NCBI GenBank assembly: GCA_942492055.1
Contig: CALODP010000002.1
Coordinates: forward strand, 372,001 to 436,000
Length of the DNA: 64,000 nucleotides
Origin: CALODP01 sp942492055
GTDB lineage: Bacteria > Bacteroidota > Ignavibacteria > Ignavibacteriales > Melioribacteraceae
Direction of reading: 5' to 3'
Position 1 is the stretch's first letter, and the number at the start of each line of letters is the position of its first letter. The notes beneath the pieces are model-generated. The model ran no database searches. It was not told where the DNA came from and saw only the letters and a program-made list of their open reading frames with translations. A program made the position numbers and the translations under genes. This document shows, piece by piece, positions 16,905 to 27,108 of this stretch.

Positions 16905-17831
16905 ATGTTTTTTCCTTTTTCCCGACATAGCAAAATAGAGACATCATTTGTCCTAATCATATTATTTACTCTTCTATTTTCATCCGCCGCAATAGCCGGC
17001 GAGCTCAAGAAACTATACGACAAAAAGTTTGAAGTTAATCCCGGAGAAGAGATTGAGCTCAAAGCAAGTTTCGGGGATGTGGAGATTTCCACATGGGATA
17101 AAAACGAATTGCAAGTTGATGTTTGGGGTACAAGAAAAGTATCCGAGAAAGTCCGTTTTAAGTTCGAAAGAACCTCTCGTGGGGTTAGAATATGGGCCAA
17201 GAAAAGGGGGAGTTCTTGGTTCAATTGGTTTTCCAGCTACCAACTCAAATTTAAGATCAGAGTTCCGAAAAAATTCGACGCTGACATAGTATCTTCGGGG
17301 GGAGATATTGATATAGCCGGTTTGGAAGGAGTGGCAATTGTAAAAACATCCGGCGGTGATATAGAATTCAGCGAAACCAAAGGAAAGCTCAAGCTTGATA
17401 CCTCGGGGGGGGATATCAAGATAAGAGCTCACGATGGAATAATTGATATGGAAACTTCCGGTGGAGATATTATCGGAAAAGATATAATTGGTTCGGTGAA
17501 ATCGGAAACCTCCGGAGGTGAAATCAGATTGGAAGTTGAGTCGGGAAAGGTATACGGACACACGAGTGGAGGTAATATTCGCCTGATCTATTTCGGCGAA
17601 AACCAAGGGATAAAGCTTTCCACAAGTGGGGGAGATATTGTAGTTTACGTTTCAGATGACTTTGCCGCCAAAGCCGAACTGAGATCATCCGGTGGTGATG
17701 TAGAGTGTAATTTGGATTCTGCCAGAGGTAATACTGTTTCATCCGGGAAATTCTATGGAAATATTGGCAATGGCGGAGAAGAGCTCTTTTGTAAAACTTC
17801 GGGGGGAGATATTACTGTAGATAGATATTAG
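16905..17831 (+). CDS. Exported DUF4097-type beta-helix protein
   Basis: 308 residues with a signal peptide or N-terminal anchor (about 1-33, ending 'SSAAIAG'). After residue 130 the sequence repeats 'TSGGDI.' or 'SGGEI' every 18-22 residues about eight times, the hallmark of the DUF4097 (putative adhesin) right-handed beta-helix. An early beta-rich part ('KVRFKFERTSRGVRIWAKK') precedes it. The function of the family is unknown; envelope or periplasmic location is inferred from the signal. It is transcribed divergently from crcB. The GGAGG site seven bases upstream supports the ATG. Confidence 0.8.
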   Translation: MFFPFSRHSKIETSFVLIILFTLLFSSAAIAGELKKLYDKKFEVNPGEEIELKASFGDVEISTWDKNELQVDVWGTRKVSEKVRFKFERTSRGVRIWAKKRGSSWFNWFSSYQLKFKIRVPKKFDADIVSSGGDIDIAGLEGVAIVKTSGGDIEFSETKGKLKLDTSGGDIKIRAHDGIIDMETSGGDIIGKDIIGSVKSETSGGEIRLEVESGKVYGHTSGGNIRLIYFGENQGIKLSTSGGDIVVYVSDDFAAKAELRSSGGDVECNLDSARGNTVSSGKFYGNIGNGGEELFCKTSGGDITVDRY

Positions 17832-17864
17832 TTGCAGAAAATAAGTTGGTTACATCCAGGGGGG

Positions 17865-17910
17865 AAGCCTGTTCGAGTAGCGTAAGTGAAAGGACAGGCT
17901 TTTGTTTGTT
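17865..17910 (+). terminator. Intrinsic terminator after the DUF4097 gene
   Basis: An 8-bp stem (aagcctgt / acaggctt) with a 21-base loop is followed by 'ttgtttgtt'. It lies 33 bases after the stop codon. Confidence 0.6.
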
Positions 17911-17964
17911 CTTCAAAATATTGTAAAGTATATTAGTGCTGTTAAAAATGGATGAAATATTGTA

Positions 17965-19287
17965 ATGAATTTGGAAGAAATGTATAAGAAAAAAATAACA
18001 ATAATTGGGTTGGTCTATTTGACAGTATTAATCGGTATTGCTTTTTTTGTGGATCCCATTTTTAACAGTGATTCCATGATGTATTTGGAATTAGCTCAAA
18101 GAGCAATAGCAAATGGTAAATTCTATCCTTCCGAATTGAATCTTTATGATTCCTATATTCTTGCTCCTCTCTATGTAAATTACCTAATAATCTTGCTGAA
18201 AATATGCAGCTCTCCATACATGATCTTTATCTCGAATATTATTCTTAATATTTTGCAATTATTTTTACTAATTAAGATTACGCTCGAAATTTCAGGTAGC
18301 TATAGATTCGCCTATTATTCTTCATGGATGTATGTAGTGTATTTAACGAATTTGGCTGTTACCTATCTGAATTTTACCGAATTGTTTTTTAATGTGTTTG
18401 TCATGTTGTCTATATATACTTATCTCAAAGGGGGAAATAAAAACCTTTTCTTAAGTGGTGTATTTGTTGCAATAGCCACAAATGTAAGACCGACCGGAAT
18501 TGCCTTGGTAATAGCGATAGCGATTCTTGCTTTATTGACCAAAAGGACCAAACTAAAGGAGTATTCAGAGTATTTGTATTACTTTGGCGCAGTGATAATA
18601 ACATTTGTAATAATTGGAGTTAGCACTTGGCTTTACTACGGTAATTTTATTATTACTTCTGATACTGGGCCTGTGAATCTTATTATGGGTGCTAATGATG
18701 ATGCCACCGGATTATATAATGATAAAGTCTTTTCCGAAGGGAATATCGGATATATTGAAAATGAAGATTCCTTAACCCATTTTGAAAAAGGGAAATATTG
18801 GAAAAGTCAGGCTCTTGAATGGATTACCAATAATCCGATGAAATGGCTTTCGTACTTTCCTGCAAAGTTAGGTGGGATGTTTTTGGTTGATGATTGGGCA
18901 ATTTTTAAATTGCTTAATACTAATGAATGGAATTTATATAAATTCTCAAAAACGATTATAGTAGAAAAAGATTTTGGTAAGATAGTTAAAGAAAAAGGAT
19001 GGATCTTTATTATATCCTTTTCCGTTTTACACATATTTCACCACATATACTATTTTATTCTTCTGGGATTTATGTTGATACAGCTTTCCCGGATTATAAG
19101 ATTAAGAAATATTCGTAAGTATACGGGATTGCTATTGTTGTTTACCATTTTGGGAATTGGTATTACTTCCTTATCCGTAGGAGCCTCCAGATATAAGTAT
19201 ACATATTATATATTGTTTTTCCCTATCATTATACCGTTGGTGATAGAATATTGGGAAAAAATTGGAAGGATTATCAAAGACAGATAG
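17965..19287 (+). CDS. Multi-pass membrane glycosyltransferase-like protein (GT39/ArnT-like)
   Basis: 440 residues with ten or more hydrophobic segments. The first loop after helix 1 carries 'DPIFNSDSMMYLELAQRAI', matching the Asp-containing periplasmic loop of the GT-C family (PMT/ArnT-like, DUF2029 and others), in which acidic residues bind the lipid-linked sugar. A soluble stretch near residues 230-290 ('GPVNLIMGANDDATGLYND') may be the acceptor-binding part. It likely transfers a sugar from a polyprenyl phosphate donor to lipid or protein. It stands alone between a terminator and the kinase cluster. The exact family is uncertain. Confidence 0.65.
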   Translation: MNLEEMYKKKITIIGLVYLTVLIGIAFFVDPIFNSDSMMYLELAQRAIANGKFYPSELNLYDSYILAPLYVNYLIILLKICSSPYMIFISNIILNILQLFLLIKITLEISGSYRFAYYSSWMYVVYLTNLAVTYLNFTELFFNVFVMLSIYTYLKGGNKNLFLSGVFVAIATNVRPTGIALVIAIAILALLTKRTKLKEYSEYLYYFGAVIITFVIIGVSTWLYYGNFIITSDTGPVNLIMGANDDATGLYNDKVFSEGNIGYIENEDSLTHFEKGKYWKSQALEWITNNPMKWLSYFPAKLGGMFLVDDWAIFKLLNTNEWNLYKFSKTIIVEKDFGKIVKEKGWIFIISFSVLHIFHHIYYFILLGFMLIQLSRIIRLRNIRKYTGLLLLFTILGIGITSLSVGASRYKYTYYILFFPIIIPLVIEYWEKIGRIIKDR

Positions 19288-19398
19288 GTGGATTATGTTA
19301 AGTTTTTACCGTTTACAACATTATGTTTGCAATTTTCTCCTTAATTATTGTTATTTACAAACCAAAATGATTCACAGTGAAAAAGATTAGGCTGAAGA

Positions 19399-21687
19399 TT
19401 GAATAGAATAAAGAAGCATATCGATAATTTAGGGTTAAAGTCGAAGTTACTTGTCGGGTTTTATATAGCGCTATTAACAATTCTTCTAATCTCCAGTTTA
19501 ACGATATACTTTTTTATTAAGCCTCAAATAGAGCAAGGGGTAGAAAGTGAATTAGTAAACGTTACCTCTACCATAAAGAACATGGTAAAAACCTTAGCCG
19601 ACGTATCCATCAAGAATCGCTTAAGAGCTTCCGCGGAAGGGAATCGTGAAATAATTGAGAAGTATTATGCTCAAGTTCAATCAGGAAAGTTATCAAAAGC
19701 AAAAGCACAAAAACTCATCTTAGATATTCTAAAAACACAGTCGATAGGTACAACCGGATATTTATACGTAATAGATAGTGAAGGAAATATTGTATTGCAT
19801 CCCCGAAAAGATCTCAACGCAACCAATGTTTCTGAATACGGATTTATTCAAAAGCAGATAACCTCAAGAGAAGGTTATATCGAATATGAATGGAAAAATC
19901 CGGAAGACCACGTTCCCAGAGAAAAAGCATTGTATATGACCTATTTTGAGCCATGGGATTGGATTATTAGTGCTTCCTCTTACAGAAATGAATTCGGGCA
20001 GCTGATAGATTTCAATGATATAAAAGATAATTTGAGTTCTTTGAAATTTTTGAAGTCCGGATATACTTTCGTAATCGATAAAAACGGGAATGTAATATTT
20101 CACCCCTATTTGGAAGGAAATGGGAACGAGATTACGGATTCCAACGGTGAACCTTTGTTAGTAAAAATGGCCTATCTAAAGAATGGAAAATTGTATTATA
20201 ATTGGCGGGATCAGTTTTCCGAAGAGATTAAAGAGAAAATGGTCATTTTCTATCAGATCCCTGAATTGGGATGGGTGGTTGGCTCTTCGGTTTATATGGA
20301 TGAGGTTCATGAAAAAGTGTTTATGGCTCAAAAACTTATTGTTGGTGTTGCCATTTTTCTAATGCTCATTCTCTTTCCTGTTGCAGTATATTTAGCTTCA
20401 TCCGTTACAAGTCCTATCAAAGAATTAATGAAAAAGTTTTCGAAAGCCGAATTCGGAGATCTGTCAGTTCGTGCGGAAATTGAGCGGAATGATGAGTTGG
20501 GACAATTATTCGGATATTTTAACAATTTTATGAGAAGATTGGAGAAATATACAAGAAAACTTCAAGATGAGATTGCCGAAAGAAAAGACGCGGAAATGAA
20601 ATTAAAGTACCAAGCACAATTACTTCGAAATGTAAATGACGCTGTAATCTCCTCTGACCATAATTTTTATATTACTTCTTGGAATGATGCTGCCGAAAGA
20701 CTATATGGATATAAAGCCGTTGAAGCATTGGGGCAGCGGATTGAAGATGTTGTTCGCGCAGAACTTTCAATTGAAGAAAGAAAACATATCAGAACAAGTG
20801 TTTTGGAAAAAGATCAGTGGAGAGGTGAAGCGGAACATATCACTAAAGACGGCCACAGAGTATATGTGGATTGGTCTATATCTTCCATTAGAGATGCAGA
20901 AGGTAATTTCATAGGAAGTGTTGCGATAAACAGAGATATTACTTCCCGAAAAGAATTTGAGCTGGAACTTGAGGCGGCAAAACTTCAAGCGGAGAAATCT
21001 GATCGATTGAAATCGGAATTTCTTGCACAAATGTCACACGAAATTCGTACACCAATAAATTCTATACTTAATTTCACTACTCTGATTCGACAAGAGTGCA
21101 GAGGGATTGAAACGGAAGACTTGAAAATTAGTTTTAACATTATTGAGTCAGCTAGTAAAAGAGTTATTAGAACTATCGATCTGATTCTTAACATGTCAGA
21201 ATTACAGACCGGAACCTATGAATATCGCTCCAGATGGTTTGACCTATTTGAAGATTCCTTAAAATCATTACAGAGTGAGTTTAAGAATATTGCGGATGAA
21301 AAGAAGATTAAGCTTTCCTTAGTAAAGCAAACAGATAATAGTATTCTTCAAGCCGACGAATATAGTGTGAATCAGATTTTTCAGAATTTGATTGACAATG
21401 CAGTTAAATATACTCGCGAAGGTGAAGTGGAAATTGTGCTTTCTCGAGATCAAAATAATAAAATGTGTGTTGAGATTCGTGATACCGGCATCGGAATTTC
21501 CGAGGAATTCCTTCCAAAACTATTCGAAGCTTTTTCGCAGGAAGAACAAGGGTATTCAAGAAAATTCGAAGGGAACGGACTAGGACTTGCTCTGGTGAAA
21601 AAATATTGTGAGTTAAATAATGCCGTAATAGATGTGGAGAGCAATAAAGGAAAAGGAACAACATTTACAGTTACTTTCGATAAGTAA
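19399..21687 (+). CDS. Sensor histidine kinase with double Cache, HAMP and PAS domains
   Basis: 762 residues with a TTG start. Order: membrane helix (about 17-40), tandem extracytoplasmic Cache-like domains (about 45-200 and 205-300, with 'GTTGYLYVIDSEGNIVLHP' and 'SGYTFVIDKNGNVIFHPY'), second helix (about 312-333), HAMP ('TSPIKELMKKFSKAEFGDL'), PAS (about 400-520), HisKA with phospho-acceptor His in 'QMSHEIRTPIN', and HATPase ('NLIDNAVKYT', 'DTGIGISEEF', 'GNGLGLAL'). It should sense a small ligand outside the membrane and autophosphorylate. No receiver domain is fused and no response regulator gene is near. It is the first of three related kinases. Confidence 0.9.
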   Translation: MNRIKKHIDNLGLKSKLLVGFYIALLTILLISSLTIYFFIKPQIEQGVESELVNVTSTIKNMVKTLADVSIKNRLRASAEGNREIIEKYYAQVQSGKLSKAKAQKLILDILKTQSIGTTGYLYVIDSEGNIVLHPRKDLNATNVSEYGFIQKQITSREGYIEYEWKNPEDHVPREKALYMTYFEPWDWIISASSYRNEFGQLIDFNDIKDNLSSLKFLKSGYTFVIDKNGNVIFHPYLEGNGNEITDSNGEPLLVKMAYLKNGKLYYNWRDQFSEEIKEKMVIFYQIPELGWVVGSSVYMDEVHEKVFMAQKLIVGVAIFLMLILFPVAVYLASSVTSPIKELMKKFSKAEFGDLSVRAEIERNDELGQLFGYFNNFMRRLEKYTRKLQDEIAERKDAEMKLKYQAQLLRNVNDAVISSDHNFYITSWNDAAERLYGYKAVEALGQRIEDVVRAELSIEERKHIRTSVLEKDQWRGEAEHITKDGHRVYVDWSISSIRDAEGNFIGSVAINRDITSRKEFELELEAAKLQAEKSDRLKSEFLAQMSHEIRTPINSILNFTTLIRQECRGIETEDLKISFNIIESASKRVIRTIDLILNMSELQTGTYEYRSRWFDLFEDSLKSLQSEFKNIADEKKIKLSLVKQTDNSILQADEYSVNQIFQNLIDNAVKYTREGEVEIVLSRDQNNKMCVEIRDTGIGISEEFLPKLFEAFSQEEQGYSRKFEGNGLGLALVKKYCELNNAVIDVESNKGKGTTFTVTFDK

Positions 21688-21809
21688 TATCTTTTTCGAA
21701 AAATGATCTTTATAAGTGCATAAAAAGAATTCTATTTGTAACTTAAGATATGAGGGTTAGAAAGATTACTCTTAATTTATAATAGCTTATTAAAGATCAA
21801 AGGAAAAAG

Positions 21810-24158
21810 ATGAACACACCCCCGATCCCCGAAACAAGATTCTTCGAAAAAATAGTAGAAAACCTCTATGAAGGGATAATTATTTTCTCAATCGATTTCC
21901 GAATTCTCTACGCAAGCAATCAAATAAAAGAAATACTCTCGCCTGAAGTTCTCAACGATTCGAATATGAAATTCTATTCTCTATTTGACAGAGCCTCTCA
22001 AAAAAAAATACGAAATTCAATTAATAAATTACTTACCGGAGAATCTCGGATAAGTCTTGAGCAAATTATCTCGATAAATAGCTCCAATGTGTCAGGGAAG
22101 CTTTCGTTAATGTTGACCAAAATTGAAACTTCCGCAGACCATGTTGTCTTTCTGGCACAACTTACGGATAGTATTTTAACCAATAAAGAAGAAGAATTAA
22201 CAAAAGTACTTTATAAAATTTCAGAAGCATCGAATAGCTCAAAAAATCTAAAGGAGTTGTTATTTTTCGTCAGGAATGAGTTGGAAAATGTGATTGATAC
22301 GAATAATTTCTATGTAGCATTATACAATGATGCTACAGAAAAATACACTTTTCCGTACCACAAAGACGAGTATGACGATATTGAAGAAAATGTAGAATAT
22401 GATTTGTCGGGCAGTGTTACAGATTACGTACGAAGAAACAAAATTCCACTTCTTGTTGATGATTATGTAAATAGCATGCTTGCAAAATCCGGTGAAATTG
22501 TGGAAGCTGTAGGAGCTCCTTCTGCTGTTTGGATCGGAGTTCCTTTGCGGGTAGGTAAGTCTGCAATTGGTGTAGTTGCGGTTCAGAGCTATGATTCGGG
22601 AACTGATTATGATAATGAGGATTTGGAAATTTTGAAGATAGTTTCGGAAAATATCAGTTCTGTTATTTATCGAAAACATACCGAAGATGCCTTAAAGGAT
22701 AGCGAAATAAAATTCCGTTCTTTATTTGGGCAAGCGCCATTTGCTATTCAGGTTTATGACAAAGATGGATTATTATTATATGCCAATCCGGCATGGGGAA
22801 AACTATTTGATATTAAGCAACCGGAAGAATACTTCGGGGAATACAATATTTTGCAAACTGCAAAGTTTGGGAATGATCAATTGTATGCCGGTATATCACA
22901 AGTTATGAGTGGTGAAACTGTTTTTTTTGATGAAATTTTCTTGAATGCGGAAAAGTTGAAAATAGATGGAAGAAATAGATGGGTTAAGAAAAATATGTAT
23001 CCTCTATACGATCTTAAAGGTAATATTTCAAACATTGTTATAATGGATGAGGATATTACCAAACGAAAGGAGAGTGAAGAGAGATATCGTCATATTTTTG
23101 AAAATGCTACATTAGGAGTTTTTCAGAGTAGTTTTGAGGGAAGGTTTTTAATAGCGAATCCGGCTCTAATTGAGATGCTTGGATATGAATCCTACGAAGA
23201 ACTTTCAAAAGTTGATATCGAGAAAGAAATATACGCAAATCCTTTGGAACGGAAAATTTACAAAAACAAACTCATCTCGGAAGAAATTGTATCCGGATTC
23301 GAAACTGTTTTCAAAAAACGAAACGGAGATTACATTTTTATTCGAAATAGCGCAAAGTTGACTTCTGACGAGCAGGGGAACAAGTTTATAGAAGGGACAA
23401 TAGAAGATATTTCGGAAAAGAAACTGGCAGAGCGTACAATGCTTGAGGCCAAGGAAAAAGCTGAGAAATCGGATAGATTGAAATCTGAATTTTTGGCTCA
23501 AATGTCCCATGAAATTCGGACTCCGATAAATACCATCTTGAGCTTTTCCAGTCTGCTTAAAGAAATGGTAACGAATGAATTGCCTGATGATATGGCTGAT
23601 TCTTTTGACATAATGGATCGAGCCGGGAAAAGAATTATTCGTACTATTGATATGATATTAGATATGTCTCTATTGCAAAGCGGAAGTTACGAATCCGTAA
23701 AGAAAAGGGTTGATATTTTTGAGGATATTCTTATTAATCTGGTAGCTGATAGCAAGCTAAAGGCAACCCAAAAGAATCTGGATTTGAAAATAAAAAAAGA
23801 ATGTGAAGATACAATAGTTGATGGGGATGAATATACATTAGGGCAATTGTTTTATAATCTTATTGATAATGCAATTAAGTATACAGAATACGGGGAAGTA
23901 GAGCTTCATGTTCGCAGAAATGAAAAGGATGAATTGAACATTTTGGTTTCTGATACCGGAATCGGAATATCGGAAGAGTATCTTCCGAATATTTATAATC
24001 CGTTTACTCAGGAAGAACAAGGATATACCAGAAAATACGAAGGGAACGGTTTGGGGCTAGCATTGGTTAATAAATATTGTGAGCTTAATGGTGCCGTTGT
24101 AACGATTAATACGGCAAAAGGGAAAGGCACTACATTTTCGGTGACATTTGAAAAATAG
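21810..24158 (+). CDS. Soluble PAS-GAF-PAS-PAS sensor histidine kinase
   Basis: 782 residues without membrane segments, hence cytoplasmic. An N-terminal PAS-like part (about 10-115) is followed by a GAF domain (about 130-290, 'VIDTNNFYVALYNDATEKY', 'VWIGVPLRVGKSAIGVVAVQ'), two PAS domains (about 300-420 and 425-545), HisKA with the acceptor His in 'QMSHEIRTPIN', and HATPase ('NLIDNAIKYT', 'DTGIGISEEY', 'GNGLGLAL'). The kinase half closely resembles those of its two neighbours, which points to local duplication with swapped sensor domains. It has no receiver domain. It starts 122 bases after the first kinase and ends 12 bases before the third. Confidence 0.9.
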   Translation: MNTPPIPETRFFEKIVENLYEGIIIFSIDFRILYASNQIKEILSPEVLNDSNMKFYSLFDRASQKKIRNSINKLLTGESRISLEQIISINSSNVSGKLSLMLTKIETSADHVVFLAQLTDSILTNKEEELTKVLYKISEASNSSKNLKELLFFVRNELENVIDTNNFYVALYNDATEKYTFPYHKDEYDDIEENVEYDLSGSVTDYVRRNKIPLLVDDYVNSMLAKSGEIVEAVGAPSAVWIGVPLRVGKSAIGVVAVQSYDSGTDYDNEDLEILKIVSENISSVIYRKHTEDALKDSEIKFRSLFGQAPFAIQVYDKDGLLLYANPAWGKLFDIKQPEEYFGEYNILQTAKFGNDQLYAGISQVMSGETVFFDEIFLNAEKLKIDGRNRWVKKNMYPLYDLKGNISNIVIMDEDITKRKESEERYRHIFENATLGVFQSSFEGRFLIANPALIEMLGYESYEELSKVDIEKEIYANPLERKIYKNKLISEEIVSGFETVFKKRNGDYIFIRNSAKLTSDEQGNKFIEGTIEDISEKKLAERTMLEAKEKAEKSDRLKSEFLAQMSHEIRTPINTILSFSSLLKEMVTNELPDDMADSFDIMDRAGKRIIRTIDMILDMSLLQSGSYESVKKRVDIFEDILINLVADSKLKATQKNLDLKIKKECEDTIVDGDEYTLGQLFYNLIDNAIKYTEYGEVELHVRRNEKDELNILVSDTGIGISEEYLPNIYNPFTQEEQGYTRKYEGNGLGLALVNKYCELNGAVVTINTAKGKGTTFSVTFEK

Positions 24159-24170
24159 ATAAGAGTTTTT

Positions 24171-25886
24171 ATGGAAAGCTTCTTCAAAAGTGTGAGATGG
24201 CCGGCAATTAGAATTGCGGTAATCTATGCTCTTTTGGGCGGGTCATGGATAATTTTATCTGACAGAGCATTATTACTATTTACTCAAGACGAAGAGTTCT
24301 TAACGCGTATTCAGACATTCAAAGGATGGTTTTACGTAATTATCACAGCCTACCTGATTTTTCATCTCATATATATTCATCTCGTCAAAAGACATCGTGC
24401 AGAAATAGCGTTAAAAGACAGTGAAGAAAAATTGAAGGTTATTTTCGATCAGGCTTTTCAGTTTATCTATTTGCTTGATCTAAATGGAATTTTGCTGGAT
24501 GTAAATAAATCTCTTTTGGATTTCACAAAGGTATCAAAAGAAAATATAATTGGAATCCCCCTTCTGGATGCTCCCCTTTGGGTTTATAAAGAGGAAGAAA
24601 AAAGAAAAATACTGTATGCAATTAGAGAAGCAGCTAAAGGAAATTTCAGGAGAATGGAAACTGAAATAATTACACTGGAAGGGGAAAAACGGACTTTCGA
24701 TATTTCTATTCAACTGATTCATAGTGAGAGAGAACGAAAATCTTTTCTACTGGCGGAATGGAGGGATATCACACAAAGGAAGAGAACCGAGGCAAATCTC
24801 AGAATCAGTGAAGAAAGATATCGAAGCTTTTTCCAAAACTCAGCGTTTGGTATTTTTCAGACTGCTGTTGATGGAACCATTCTCGCAGCTAATCCTGCCA
24901 TACTCAAGATATTAGCGGTAGATTCTTTGGAAGAACTTATTAGTAATTATAATGTAGCCGATTTCTATGTGGAGCCTTCGGAACGAATGAAAATAATTGC
25001 TTCATTAGTTGAAAACGGACCGGTGCATACGGTAGAGACCAAGATAAGAAAGGGGAATTTAACCATAGCATTTGTACGGGTTTTTATACGCTTGCTGAGG
25101 AATGAAAGTGGTGAGAGGATTATTGAAGGGGCAATGGAGGATATTACTGAAAAGAGATTGGCCGAGGAAGCGATGATTGAGGCTAAAACCAAAGCCGAAA
25201 ATTCCGATAGGCTGAAAACCGAATTCTTAGCCCAGATGTCCCACGAAATTCGTACTCCTATTAATGTAATACTTAGTTTTACTCAATTATTAAGGGATGA
25301 TCTCCAAGGAGCCATTGCAGATGAGTTAAGTGAAAGTTTTGAGATTATTGATCGTGCAGGTAAAAGAATAATTCGAACTATTGATTTGCTATTGAATATG
25401 TCCCAATTGCAAACAGGAACCTACGATCTGCGTTTTGAGGATTTTGATATTTATGAAGCTGTTATTTTTAATTTGTATGCTGAGTATAAAAGTCTAGCAG
25501 ATGAGAAAGGGATAAAGTTAGTCATTAATAGAGAAGAGAGTATTCCCGAGATTCATGCCGATCATTATACGGTTGTGCAGATTTTTCAGAATTTGATTGA
25601 TAACGCCATCAAATATACTAATGGAGGGGAGGTTGTCATTAATATTTCCTTTGTAGGTAAATCAGTTATTGTTTCTGTGACTGATTCCGGTATTGGAATA
25701 TCCGAAGAATATTTGGAAAATATTTTCGAACCATTTACACAAGAAGAACAGGGATACACAAGAAAATTCGAAGGGAACGGACTTGGACTAGCCCTTGTAA
25801 AAAAATATTGTGATCTTAATCGAGCAAAAATAAATGTAGTTAGCGAAAAAAATGTTGGTTCCACTTTTACAGTAACCTTTATCTGA
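24171..25886 (+). CDS. Membrane-anchored double-PAS sensor histidine kinase
   Basis: 571 residues. Two membrane segments lie close together (about 12-33 and 48-68), separated by a short loop, so there is almost no external sensor. Two PAS domains follow (about 85-205 and 210-330), then HisKA with the acceptor His ('QMSHEIRTPIN') and HATPase ('NLIDNAIKYT', 'DSGIGISEEY', 'GNGLGLAL'). The gene starts 12 bases after the second kinase gene, so the two are very likely cotranscribed. All three kinases share the same linker between PAS and HisKA ('KAEKSDRLKSEFLAQ' or close variants). Confidence 0.9.
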   Translation: MESFFKSVRWPAIRIAVIYALLGGSWIILSDRALLLFTQDEEFLTRIQTFKGWFYVIITAYLIFHLIYIHLVKRHRAEIALKDSEEKLKVIFDQAFQFIYLLDLNGILLDVNKSLLDFTKVSKENIIGIPLLDAPLWVYKEEEKRKILYAIREAAKGNFRRMETEIITLEGEKRTFDISIQLIHSERERKSFLLAEWRDITQRKRTEANLRISEERYRSFFQNSAFGIFQTAVDGTILAANPAILKILAVDSLEELISNYNVADFYVEPSERMKIIASLVENGPVHTVETKIRKGNLTIAFVRVFIRLLRNESGERIIEGAMEDITEKRLAEEAMIEAKTKAENSDRLKTEFLAQMSHEIRTPINVILSFTQLLRDDLQGAIADELSESFEIIDRAGKRIIRTIDLLLNMSQLQTGTYDLRFEDFDIYEAVIFNLYAEYKSLADEKGIKLVINREESIPEIHADHYTVVQIFQNLIDNAIKYTNGGEVVINISFVGKSVIVSVTDSGIGISEEYLENIFEPFTQEEQGYTRKFEGNGLGLALVKKYCDLNRAKINVVSEKNVGSTFTVTFI

Positions 25887-26106
25887 TTTTCTCATCTTAT
25901 TAAACAATATTATGAAGAAACTTATTCTAACTATGTGATAATTCAGATTATGATTAAGTTTGAATATTAGAAAAATCTAAGCACAATAAAATGGCGAGAT
26001 ATCTGTTTGGTTATTTTCTCGTAATGGGTAAATGCTTGGAGTGGACAAGAGAGGCTTCTTATTCCTCTAGAAATACACAATATTAGTTGAAATGATGAGG
26101 TGAATT

Positions 26107-27102
26107 GTGATTTACAGAAAACTTGGGAAAAGCGAAATAGAAGCTTCTGTTATAGCTTTGGGAACATGGGTTATGGGAGGCTGGATGTGGGGTGGCGCAG
26201 ATGAGAAGGAGAGTATTGCGGCTATTGAAGCAAGTATTGACCACGGCGTTAATCTGATTGATACAGCTCCTGTTTACGGTTTCGGAGCTTCGGAAGAAAT
26301 AATTGGTAAAGCTATTTCCGGTAAAAGAGAAAAAGTAATTCTCGCCACCAAATGCGGACTCGTTTGGGAGCGCAAAATTGGGGATTTTTTCTTCTTCTCT
26401 AACAAGGATATTGTTTCCGACGCAAATTCCGATTTTGAAGTATACAAGTATCTTGGTCCGGAATCGATTAGAAAAGAATTAGAGGATAGTTTAAGACGAC
26501 TTAGTACCGATTACATTGATCTGTATCAGACACATTGGCAGGAAAGTACTACTCCGATTGAAGATACTATGGCTGAGCTCACTAAGCTCAAAGATGAAGG
26601 GAAAATCAGAGCTATAGGTGTTTCAAACGCTACTCCCGAACAAATGAAAGAATACGGAGCTATTGCTACGGATCAAGAAAAATTCAGCATGCTCCAACGA
26701 GATATTGTTAAGAAAGGGAATACGGATTATTGTTGCGAGAACAATATTGCAGTTTTAGCCTATTCTCCACTGACTCAAGGGCTTCTTTCCGGGAAAATTA
26801 AACCGGATTATTCCTTTAATGATGGGGATGCCAGAAAAAACAAGCCTTTGTTTCAAGGAGAGAATCTTGCGAAGGTTAACAGTATGCTAAATGACATGAA
26901 AGAATTAGCTGACTCAAACGGATTAACATATGCTCAACTGATTCTCAGATGGACATTTGCTCAAAGAGGTATTACACATTTGCTTTGTGGAGCCAGAAAC
27001 GAAAAGCAAGCAATAGAAAACGCCTTTGCCGGTGAGATGGAATTATCGGAAGAAACAATCGGAATAATGGACTCTATTTTCTCAAAACATTTCGGGGATT
27101 AG
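26107..27102 (+). CDS. Aldo/keto reductase
   Basis: 331 residues, GTG start. The TIM-barrel oxidoreductase tetrad is visible: Asp and Tyr in 'NLIDTAPVYGFGASE', Lys in 'ILATKCG', and His in 'LYQTHWQ'. NADPH-binding residues fit the C-terminal 'LLCGARNEKQAIENA' region. It reduces aldehydes or ketones with NADPH; the natural substrate cannot be told from the sequence. The next gene, an AEC transporter, begins 6 bases after its stop. Confidence 0.92.
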   Translation: MIYRKLGKSEIEASVIALGTWVMGGWMWGGADEKESIAAIEASIDHGVNLIDTAPVYGFGASEEIIGKAISGKREKVILATKCGLVWERKIGDFFFFSNKDIVSDANSDFEVYKYLGPESIRKELEDSLRRLSTDYIDLYQTHWQESTTPIEDTMAELTKLKDEGKIRAIGVSNATPEQMKEYGAIATDQEKFSMLQRDIVKKGNTDYCCENNIAVLAYSPLTQGLLSGKIKPDYSFNDGDARKNKPLFQGENLAKVNSMLNDMKELADSNGLTYAQLILRWTFAQRGITHLLCGARNEKQAIENAFAGEMELSEETIGIMDSIFSKHFGD

Positions 27103-27108
27103 AGAAAT

